Source of the DNA: CAWJMN01 sp963844055
GTDB taxonomy: Bacteria; Planctomycetota; Planctomycetia; Pirellulales; Pirellulaceae
Assembly (NCBI GenBank): GCA_963844055.1
Contig: CAWJMN010000002.1
Span: 1,488,001-1,552,000 of the forward strand
Direction of reading: 5' to 3'
DNA length: 64,000 nt
Shown here one piece after another: positions 26,788-34,328 of the stretch. A program made the position numbers and the translations under genes. Position 1 is the first letter of the stretch. Each line of letters begins with the position of its first letter. A model generated the notes under the pieces. It was not told the origin of the DNA and made no database searches. It saw only the letters and a list, made by a program, of their open reading frames with translations.

Positions 26788-27223
26788 TTAGCGATATTCG
26801 CACATCGCTACCCTTCGGGTCAGTGTCAGGGGCTGTGGCATAAAGGGCCAATTCACGACCGTTTGAAACGGACAGCTAACTTCGACCGTCACCACGGGAG
26901 TGACGTAGGTTGAAGTATTTCGAGAGACCGTAATTGTTGCATTGGCGACCTGAAAGTCAGGAGCGTTTGACAACTCCTCCAGCACAGCGTTCTTTACTTC
27001 CGCTTCCCAAGAGGCACTTGTGTAACTGGTTACCCTACGGCCAGCCCCCCACTCCGCGCCGACGCGGGCAGAATTGCCAAGCGTCATCGTCGTTTGAGCA
27101 TGACGCCCCATGTCAACTCCCGCTAAGCAAAACGTCAGCAGCAGCGGCAGCATAATCGCTCAGCTCAGTGGCTGCTGTCGCTCGTCGCGCCGGAGCTTGC
27201 CCACCTTTTCGGCATACGCTCAT
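26788..27223 (-). pseudogene. TadE-like pseudopilin, frame broken by one extra base
   Basis: The natural start is an ATG at 27223 that overlaps the tadC stop codon as ATGA. From it the frame reads a basic leader ending ARRATAATEL, then near 27160 shifts to another frame that continues AIMLPLLLTFCLAGVDMGR and runs on to 26788. Together these give the standard TadE leader plus hydrophobic helix, with the glutamate immediately before it. Removing one base from CTGAGCG at the junction restores a 144-residue protein. Without this correction the gene would start at 27153 and lack its leader. Sequence error or a recent frameshift. Confidence 0.82.
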
Positions 27224-28203
27224 CGCACAGCTCCCGGTGACTGCGTGGCGGATTGTTTGGCAAAGCTATCGCGAATCTTGATCGCGGCTGGTGCGGCCAG
27301 CACTACAAAAATCGCCGGAAAGATGCACAGCACCGTGGGAATCAGAATTTTGACGGCCGCCATCTGAGCCAGCTCTTCGGCTTTCTGCTCACGCTGTATC
27401 CGCAACATTTCCGAGAGTTCACGCAGGGCATCCGCCATCGTGGCTCCATACTTTTGCGCTTGCTGTACAAAGGTGGCTAACGAACGAAGCTCTTCAAGGG
27501 CAGTTCGGTCAGCAAGGCGAAAAAACGCCTCATCCATACTGCGTCCTAGCTCCGCCTCGCCCTGCACAATGGATAGTTCTGTCGAAAGGTCGGGGTGAGC
27601 TCGGCGTAACTCCTCTGCCACTTGTACCAAGGCCGCTTGAATGCTCATGCCACTCTCTAAACAAGCCACGATCAAATCCAAAAAGTCAGGCAAAGACCGG
27701 CGCAGTCCTTGCTTGCGTTTTGCCTTCGCATGCTCCAGCCACACGATGGGCACAAACATTCCCAGGGCGCCAGCCACTCCTCCAATGAGTGCCCCGCGCT
27801 GAAAGGGAACCATGCCTGTCGAACCCGCCACCAAGCCAATCGCCAGCGGTGACACCATCATTAGCAGCTTTACTGCCATGAATATTGTCGGAGCCGAAGG
27901 GGCATAGATGCCGGCCTGAATGAGTTCCTTCTGAATATGGCTTCGTGCTTGGCTGTCATTAGGTAACAGCCGTTCCGCCAAGTTGGGCAAAGAGGGTGTT
28001 CCCAGCATGCGAACAACCATCTGCCAGGGTGTTTCGTACTTTGGCCAGTCCGGGTCCTCTTGCATGTTTCGCAGCGTTTTAAGACGCCGACTTGTCCGCT
28101 CGTCCTCTCGCCATGTGGCCGCCACAACGGCCCAAATGATCGTAGTCACCGTCAAGAACACAAACACCTGGATGACCGTCGGATTGGCAAAGTACTCATG
28201 CAT
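27220..28203 (-). CDS. tadC: TadC: Flp pilus inner-membrane platform protein
   Basis: One of the two GspF-like integral membrane proteins that form the Tad secretion platform. The 327-residue protein has an N-terminal membrane helix (VIQVFVFLTVTTIIWAVVAA), a cytoplasmic region, a pair of central helices (IFMAVKLLMMVSPLAIGLVA, GGVAGALGMFVPIVWLEHA), the GspF domain (FLDLIVACLESGMSIQAALVQVAEELR) and a C-terminal helix. It starts 2 bp after the end of tadB and its stop overlaps the next start, so translation is probably coupled. Confidence 0.93.
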   Translation of the reverse strand: MHEYFANPTVIQVFVFLTVTTIIWAVVAATWREDERTSRRLKTLRNMQEDPDWPKYETPWQMVVRMLGTPSLPNLAERLLPNDSQARSHIQKELIQAGIYAPSAPTIFMAVKLLMMVSPLAIGLVAGSTGMVPFQRGALIGGVAGALGMFVPIVWLEHAKAKRKQGLRRSLPDFLDLIVACLESGMSIQAALVQVAEELRRAHPDLSTELSIVQGEAELGRSMDEAFFRLADRTALEELRSLATFVQQAQKYGATMADALRELSEMLRIQREQKAEELAQMAAVKILIPTVLCIFPAIFVVLAAPAAIKIRDSFAKQSATQSPGAVR

Positions 28204-28205
28204 GG

Positions 28206-29162
28206 CTACACGTCAATTCGAATGATATTGCGAATCCAAAACGCGCCAATCACTTGGGCCACGGCCGTCGCTGACAACAACTTAGGATGATCTAAAAGGA
28301 TTTGGGCATATTCACGATTGAGCAGCAGCAGCGCTCCAAACGCTACAATAGGCAGTGCCAACAACACAGCCGCCTGCATCCGCCCTTCCCCCGTCAGTGA
28401 CTTCACCCGCCCCTGCATCTTCACTCGCATCCGAATCAAATTGGCCAGCTTGTTCAGAAGTTCAGCCAGGTTTCCCCCCACACGCTGATTGACGATCAGC
28501 GCCACCACAAAGATGTGCATCTCCATGATGCCGGTTCGCCGCCCTAAATCGCGCAAGGCAACTTCAAAAGCGACGCCTAAATGCTGCTGCTCAAAGCTTT
28601 GGGCAAACTCCTCGGCAATCGGAGAGGGAAAATCGTTGGCAATCACTTGAAACGCCGACTGCGTGGTCTGTCCAACCCGTAAGACACGGCTCATCACGTC
28701 AAAGGCCTCGGGCAACTGCTGCGTCAATTTTTGGCGACGTCGCTGGCGAACGAAATGAAGTACTAACAGTGGCAGAGCAAGCCCCGCAACACCAGCACCT
28801 AGCGGCAGCCACCACGCGACCCGCAAAAGTGCCGCTCCCAAAGCACAGGAGATTGCTGCAGAAACACAAAGCATGCCAATCTGCCACTTGGAAATCCCCA
28901 GCCCCGTTTGTTCAATCCATGTTTGAATCTTCCAGCGCCATGTTTCGTGCATCTGCCTCCGTTCCATGGACATCCATTTGAGGTCCTTGAACAACGGCGA
29001 TTGTTTGGCACGATCGCTCATCTGATCGCGAAATGCCTGCCGAAGACGATCATTGATCAGCTGTCGGCGACGCCAATACATTTCAAATAGCAGCGTTGAT
29101 AGACCTAAAATCCCAAACGCGACGCTGATGAAGACCGACAAGATAATGATGGGCTTTGACAT
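28206..29162 (-). CDS. tadB: TadB: Flp pilus inner-membrane platform protein
   Basis: Partner of TadC in the Tad inner-membrane platform. The 318-residue protein has an N-terminal membrane segment (IIILSVFISVAFGILGLSTL), two helices at about 95-140, the GspF-type domain (LPEAFDVMSRVLRVGQTTQSAF; LGRRTGIMEMHIFVVALIVNQRVGGNLAELL) and a C-terminal membrane pair. It lies 26 bp after tadA and directly before tadC. Confidence 0.93.
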   Translation of the reverse strand: MSKPIIILSVFISVAFGILGLSTLLFEMYWRRRQLINDRLRQAFRDQMSDRAKQSPLFKDLKWMSMERRQMHETWRWKIQTWIEQTGLGISKWQIGMLCVSAAISCALGAALLRVAWWLPLGAGVAGLALPLLVLHFVRQRRRQKLTQQLPEAFDVMSRVLRVGQTTQSAFQVIANDFPSPIAEEFAQSFEQQHLGVAFEVALRDLGRRTGIMEMHIFVVALIVNQRVGGNLAELLNKLANLIRMRVKMQGRVKSLTGEGRMQAAVLLALPIVAFGALLLLNREYAQILLDHPKLLSATAVAQVIGAFWIRNIIRIDV

Positions 29163-29188
29163 GAAACACGCCTTTCTACTTCAGTGAC

Positions 29189-30586
29189 CTAAAGCATTTG
29201 CCCCATGGTCTCGGCCTTCAACACATCAAAACCGGTCGGAAGTTTCACTGGCACGGGCGATGTCTTTCTGGTTGTCGCAAACAAGCTTGCATTCAGCGGA
29301 ATACCGTGCGAAGCAAATCGCTCCAAGGCCTTCGGCACAACTCCTGTAGCCACAAATTGGCCTAAGGCCATTCCCTTTTCATCTACGCCTGTTTGCTCGA
29401 ACAAGAAGATGTCATTTAGCTTCTGGCGCTGACCGTCAAAGCCTGCCACTTCAGAGATCTGCACCACCTTGCGTTGCCCACCCGCCAAACGCGACACATG
29501 CGCTACCAGCTGCACGCCCGAAGCAATCTGCCGCCCGATAAACCACATCGGAACATCAAGCCCCGCCATCCCTACCAATACCTCCAAGCGGTCTAGTGCA
29601 TCGTGCGCATTATTGGCGTGAATCGTTGTTAAGCTGCCATCGTGTCCTGTATTCATCGCTTGCAGCATGTCAAAAGCCTCTGCGCCTCGACATTCACCTA
29701 CAACAATTCGATCCGGCCGCATCCGCAAAGCATTTCTCAGTAAGTCTCGGGCGGTCACTTCCCCCGAACCTTCTAGGTTCGAAGCCCGTGTCTCCATCCG
29801 CGCCACGTGGGACTGGCGTAACTGAAGCTCAGCGGCGTCTTCAATCGTTACCACACGTTCTTCGTCTCGAATGAACCCCGACAGCAGATTCAGCAGGGTG
29901 GTTTTGCCACTGCCTGTCCCTCCAGAGATCAGCACATTTAGCCGCGCTTGCACGCAAGCTGCTAAGAACATCAACATCTCTCGAGAGAGGGTCGCATTTT
30001 CCACCAGAACATTGGGACTTGTCGGCCGACTACCAAACCTACGAATCGAGACAAGTGCGCCATCCAGCGCTAATGGCTTCACAACCGCATTAATCCGGCT
30101 TCCATCCGGCAGGCGGGCATCGACCATCGGACTGGATTCATCGACTCGCCGACCAACCCGCCCGACGATCTTTTGCACCATCGAAAGCAAATGTTGATCG
30201 TCATAGAATGAGACGGAACTCCGTTCCATACGGCCATTGCGTTCGATGTAGACGTTCTTGGGACCGTTGATCAAAATGTCTGAAATACTCGGGTCATTGA
30301 GCAACGGTTCGAGCGGCCCGAACCCCAACGTCTCATCCACCAGCTCGTCGACCAGTCGTTTTCGATCAGCGGCACTTAGTAGGTCAGGCCGACTGCGGCA
30401 AAGTTCTTCAGCCCCCCGCCGCAGTTCGACGCGTAACTGCGATTCATCCATGTTTCGCAGGGCTTGTAGATCAATTCCCTGCACCAAACGGTTATGCAGC
30501 CCCTGCTTCAGCATGGCAAACCGATGCTCGGCATCGTCACGCTTCTCTTTTGTGCCGGTCGCTGGATCTGCCTTGGAACTAAACAC
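29189..30586 (-). CDS. tadA: TadA/CpaF: ATPase of the Tad pilus secretion system
   Basis: Hexameric secretion ATPase that powers Flp pilus assembly. The 465-residue protein carries the Walker A motif GGTGSGKT at residues 222-229, an Asp box-like EDAAELQL, the Walker B region RPDRIVVGECRGAEAFDMLQ and the His box TGHDGSLTTIHANN. The N-terminal helical part (FGPLEPLLNDPSISDILING) is typical of CpaF. The start is GTG at 30586, supported by an AGAGGT site; the overlapping ATG four bases upstream leads straight to a stop. It precedes tadB and follows tadZ. Confidence 0.96.
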   Translation of the reverse strand: MFSSKADPATGTKEKRDDAEHRFAMLKQGLHNRLVQGIDLQALRNMDESQLRVELRRGAEELCRSRPDLLSAADRKRLVDELVDETLGFGPLEPLLNDPSISDILINGPKNVYIERNGRMERSSVSFYDDQHLLSMVQKIVGRVGRRVDESSPMVDARLPDGSRINAVVKPLALDGALVSIRRFGSRPTSPNVLVENATLSREMLMFLAACVQARLNVLISGGTGSGKTTLLNLLSGFIRDEERVVTIEDAAELQLRQSHVARMETRASNLEGSGEVTARDLLRNALRMRPDRIVVGECRGAEAFDMLQAMNTGHDGSLTTIHANNAHDALDRLEVLVGMAGLDVPMWFIGRQIASGVQLVAHVSRLAGGQRKVVQISEVAGFDGQRQKLNDIFLFEQTGVDEKGMALGQFVATGVVPKALERFASHGIPLNASLFATTRKTSPVPVKLPTGFDVLKAETMGQML

Positions 30587-30617
30587 ACATTACCTCTTGT
30601 GACTTCTGAGCGACGTC

Positions 30618-31729
30618 TCAGGCAATAAAGCACTCGGACATCGACAAAATGGCCCGCGAAACCTTGGCGGCCGGAAGCTCTAGCACGACCGGATTGCCAA
30701 CATTCACTGAGGAAAGCATCGCCTCAAAATCCTCGGGAACGAAATATCCAATGCTGCGCCCAGCGCTTCACAGCACTGCCGCTGCGAAATTTGCGTGTCC
30801 ATCCCAAATCGATTGACAACAAGATGAATGTTGCCGGTTGGAACTCCCACGCTCTCCAAATATTGCAGCATTCGCTGGGTTCGTAGCAAACAGGGAAAGT
30901 CCAGTCGCATTACCACAACAACGTGATCGCTGGCCAGCAATGTTTCCTGCTGCTCTCGATGAAAGATATCTTCAATGTCAACCACGACATGCGGAAACGC
31001 GGCAGTTACCAATTGGATCGCTCGCCCGATCACCTCGGCATCTAACTTGCCATGATTCACCAGAAAGTGAGGACTCGCCAGAAGGCGAACACCACTGGCA
31101 TGGGGCGTCAACGACTGTTCGATCAAGGTGGCATCTAGCTCGTCACGTTGTTTGCAAACATCCGCCAGCGTGTGACGTGGCACGAGATTTAGCAGCACTG
31201 CCAAGTCTCCCCCTCGTAACTTGAGATCAACCAGGCCGCATGTTCCCATCTTCTTAGCCAAAGCAATCGCCAGGTTTACGGCCAGCGTACTAACACCACA
31301 GCCTCCACTGGCCGAAGTGATCGAGATCAATCGCCCTTTCCCATTAGTCCCTTGATCGTCGTGTCGCAATCGGCCAAGCATCGCCAGCAGATCGTCTTCC
31401 AGCGCCTGGGGGTTCTGAAGGTCCAAAAAGTCACAAGCGCCACAACGAATCAGCCGTAAAACATGATCAGCCGAGATGCCGCTGCCGACTGCCACTACTA
31501 GCGCCGGTGACTGGCGACGCAAGCGATGGATGAAGGCAGCCGCATCCTCGGCCGTGATCGAACAATTCAAAAAGATCAAGTCACAACCGGCACTGGGGGT
31601 GAGCAACTGCTTGAGCGCCCCCTCGTAGGAAAGCGCAAGTGCAGCCGGACATTCCACCCCTCGTCGCGTAACGATGGAACGCAGATGCGTAAGCTCCGGC
31701 TCGTGTAATCCGACCAATGCCGCCTTCAT
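30618..31729 (-). pseudogene. tadZ: TadZ/CpaE: pilus-localising MinD/ParA-like ATPase, frame broken by one missing base
   Basis: Polar or site-specific localisation factor of Tad pili. An N-terminal atypical receiver domain (AALVGLHEPELTHLRS; DLIFLNCSITAEDA) is followed by a MinD-like domain with a degenerate Walker A, SASGGCGVSTLAVNLA, in which the usual lysine positions are altered, as in many CpaE proteins. The uncorrected frame ends at 30704 with an unlike tail (ISFPRILRRCFPQ). If one base is restored near 30745 the protein continues YFVPEDFEAMLSSVNVGNPV to a stop at 30618, which is the expected CpaE end. The ATG at 31729 was chosen; an upstream in-frame GTG at 31759 is possible. First gene of the visible tad operon; flp, cpaB and the secretin are not in the window. 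Confidence 0.85.
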
Positions 31730-32114
31730 TTTTTGTGCTATTTCCGTCCTCAATGGCACCTCTGAAAACCGCCCAATCTCCGCACGCTTACGTGTGCGTT
31801 TGCGCGTTATTTCCGCACAAAACGCTTAATTAACACCACCTTCACCAAGCATAACCCCCACTTATTAGTGTGCTCATTAATCATCTGCGTAACTATCACA
31901 TACTATTGGCAGGATGGCGTGCTCAGCTTGACATTACAGCGTCACCTTTGCGGCAAGCCGCTGCCAATTCATTTTTCATTTGACACTTACCCACTGGCAT
32001 TTGCAGACAAGAAACGGGCGCAAAAGAATGCTCAAGGCATGCGGCCCAGAAGAAGAAAGCTTCGCCAAACAAAGCGAGCGATAGGCCCAAGATACGTTGG
32101 GCCCATGGAATGAA
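31730..32114. other. Promoter region of the tad operon and 3' flank of the DUF1501 gene
   Basis: No supported gene in this 385-bp stretch. It contains a perfect seven-base hairpin (GGCCCAA with TTGGGCC, 32084-32103) just past the end of the DUF1501 gene, which may terminate that minus-strand transcript, and a GC-rich inverted element (GCACG, spacer, CGTGTGC) at about 31782-31797 close to the tadZ start. Confidence 0.5.
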
Positions 32115-33446
32115 TTAGCCCAGCAATTGACGCAGGACTTGCCCGTCAGAAACTCGGTGCGGGCGATGCAAACGATCATAGATCAGCGTTGCAGGATCAA
32201 TTCCCAGCTGATGCCACAACGTTGCAAGTATGTCGGCTGGCTCAATCGGGCTTTGCAAAACCTCAGCCCCTTGCCGATCTGTCTCACCATAGACGATGCC
32301 GCGCTTCATCCCGCCACCTGCCAGCACCGTAGTGTACGCGTTGGGCCAATGGTCACGGCCGCCATCCTTGTTGATGCGTGGCGTACGGCCAAACTCGCCC
32401 GTGTTGACCACCAACGTTTGATCGAGCATTCCTCGGCTATCAAGATCTTCGACCAGCGCGCCAAAGGCCTGATCCATGGGGGGAACGATTTGCTTGTAAC
32501 GTCCTTGTAGACCGCCGTGCGTATCCCATTCTTGGTTGAACGCATTAAACGCAACGAATTGCACACCTGCTTCTACCAGACGGCGTGCCACCAGGACCGA
32601 CTGCCCAATCTTGGTCCGTCCATATCGATCACGCACAGCATCAGACTCTTCACGTAGGTCAAGCGCTTTGCGCACGCGGCCATCTACCACTAAGTCGTAA
32701 GCACTCCGCCGCAAGCGATCGGACTTTTCCTTGAGATCGTTTTCCAACAGGCGAGCCGCACTATCCAACTGGCTAGAAAGGCTCAGCCGTTGATCCAGTC
32801 GCGACACATCCATCCCCTCCGGCAATGTGAGGGACAGAGGGCGATATTCCTTGCTGTTTGGGTCTCCCTCAATCAAGAAGGGATCGTGCACGCCTCCTAG
32901 AAAACCGCCGTATTGCCCTGGCATTCGGTTTGATGGGCCAGGAATACTTAGCCAAGTCGGCAAAGAAACACTTCGTGGAGCACTCGGCACCGTTTTTTGA
33001 AGTGCGCTAAGGATTGCACCAGGGCCCGGGAAGTCGTCGCTATGCGCTTCGCGATCTTGATTTGGCTGATTCTTCGAACCGGTGAGCGCAATGTACGTGC
33101 CAGCAATGTGATTATTGAATTGGTGCGTCATCGACCGCACAATGCACAGCCGATCCGCCACCTTGGCCAAGTACGGCAGCAACTCGCCAAAGCGAATATC
33201 GCCCAGTGTCGTGGGGATCGTTTCAAATGGGCCGCGAATATCGATCGAAGCGTGCGGCTTGGGGTCCCATAAGTCATGATGACTTGGCCCACCTTGCAGC
33301 ATCAAGAAGATGCAGTTCCGCTGCGAAGCAGTTACCGCAGCGCCATGAGCAGTCGAAGCACCACTAGTGGCCAAACCACCCAGCACCGAAAGCGCACCAA
33401 TGCGCAATAGCTCTCGTCGGCCGTGATGTACATTCGTGCTTTGCAT
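32115..33446 (-). CDS. DUF1501-family exported protein
   Basis: A 443-residue protein of the DUF1501 family, very common in planctomycetes and usually paired with a DUF1553/DUF1549 cytochrome-like partner; none is adjacent here. The N-terminus has a twin-arginine signal (HHGRRELLRIGAL, then a hydrophobic stretch). Typical family segments are CIFLMLQGGPSHHDLWDPKP, TLVVNTGEFGRTPRIN and GGRDHWPNAYTTVLAGGGM. The fold is sulfatase/alkaline-phosphatase-like, but the biochemical role is not established. An AGGGAG-like site lies upstream of the ATG. Confidence 0.95.
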   Translation of the reverse strand: MQSTNVHHGRRELLRIGALSVLGGLATSGASTAHGAAVTASQRNCIFLMLQGGPSHHDLWDPKPHASIDIRGPFETIPTTLGDIRFGELLPYLAKVADRLCIVRSMTHQFNNHIAGTYIALTGSKNQPNQDREAHSDDFPGPGAILSALQKTVPSAPRSVSLPTWLSIPGPSNRMPGQYGGFLGGVHDPFLIEGDPNSKEYRPLSLTLPEGMDVSRLDQRLSLSSQLDSAARLLENDLKEKSDRLRRSAYDLVVDGRVRKALDLREESDAVRDRYGRTKIGQSVLVARRLVEAGVQFVAFNAFNQEWDTHGGLQGRYKQIVPPMDQAFGALVEDLDSRGMLDQTLVVNTGEFGRTPRINKDGGRDHWPNAYTTVLAGGGMKRGIVYGETDRQGAEVLQSPIEPADILATLWHQLGIDPATLIYDRLHRPHRVSDGQVLRQLLG

Positions 33447-33551
33447 GCGATAGGTGCTCCCTGTCCCCTATCGTAGTCCATCCCAGCAAGGCAAACAATT
33501 CCTTTCTGGCAGGCGCAGCGGCAAGCAAACCAGGCTGTAGTCGTCCGCAGC

Positions 33552-34178
33552 CTACTTTTCGACCACCAGATAAATTAGCGAGTTTTTGTCGGAATTGCGG
33601 CTGCCAATCAGAATCGGCATGCCAGGCTCAACCAGCAATGTCGTTCCAAACACATTGGTCGTCATTTCTTGTGGACGATCATCCGGCCCATCGGTTCCCA
33701 TGCGGGAAGCCTCGTACATCAATTTCACATGCAGCTTATTCTGCTCGGGTTGAATGGTAACTTTTAGTAGCGTTCCCACCTGTCGCATGGAAGTGATTCG
33801 CGAAGGAACGCCGCCACCGCCTCGGGCACCCGGGGGCACCATATTCATCCCCACCAGTACATCCACCGTGCGGCCGAACTGGGCCATCGCTTCTTGATTA
33901 GTGAGGGCTGACATCTGGATCGTCTCGACCAGCTTGACCTTGCCCCCTTGCTTGAGCTGCTCTAGTAGCTGAGGAAAGTCCTTGCCAGATTTGGGAACTT
34001 CCGCCTCTCCTTGAAATTGCACCTCGGTGACGCTCACACGATAGACCTCGCCTGCACCTGTCGAAGCAACGGCAACTGGCTTCGGTTCCACCGGTTGGCT
34101 TGGCTGATCTTGCGCCGTAGCAATGCCAGCTAATCCACACGCAATCATTAGCGCCCACAGAATCGATGACTTTCGCAT
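33552..34178 (-). CDS. Secreted protein of unknown function with secretin-like C-terminal segment
   Basis: A 208-residue protein with a signal peptide (SSILWALMIACGLAGIATAQ). The mature part is beta-rich. Its end, TTNVFGTTLLVEPGMPILIGSRNS, resembles the C-terminal strands of type II/III secretin domains, where a GxPxxIGG-like motif occurs, but the protein is far too short to be a secretin. I do not recognise the family. The ATG at 34178 was chosen because the signal peptide starts there and GGGAG precedes it. Confidence 0.78.
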   Translation of the reverse strand: MRKSSILWALMIACGLAGIATAQDQPSQPVEPKPVAVASTGAGEVYRVSVTEVQFQGEAEVPKSGKDFPQLLEQLKQGGKVKLVETIQMSALTNQEAMAQFGRTVDVLVGMNMVPPGARGGGGVPSRITSMRQVGTLLKVTIQPEQNKLHVKLMYEASRMGTDGPDDRPQEMTTNVFGTTLLVEPGMPILIGSRNSDKNSLIYLVVEK

Positions 34179-34328
34179 GGAAGATTCTCCCTCAGATCTT
34201 TTACCGTCGCCTACTAAAAACCAGCATCCCCACAGGATAACCGGGTACTTCCTCAATTTCCACAAAAAACACAAGGGATGCCCCGTTGACCAGCAAGCAC
34301 CTCTTTTGCGAATACAAATTCCTTCGCT

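Noticed and set aside
31868..32113. An 81-codon open frame in the tadZ/DUF1501 intergenic region
   Set aside because: No ribosome-binding site, very basic and irregular composition, and it runs through the hairpin at 32084; not convincing as a gene.
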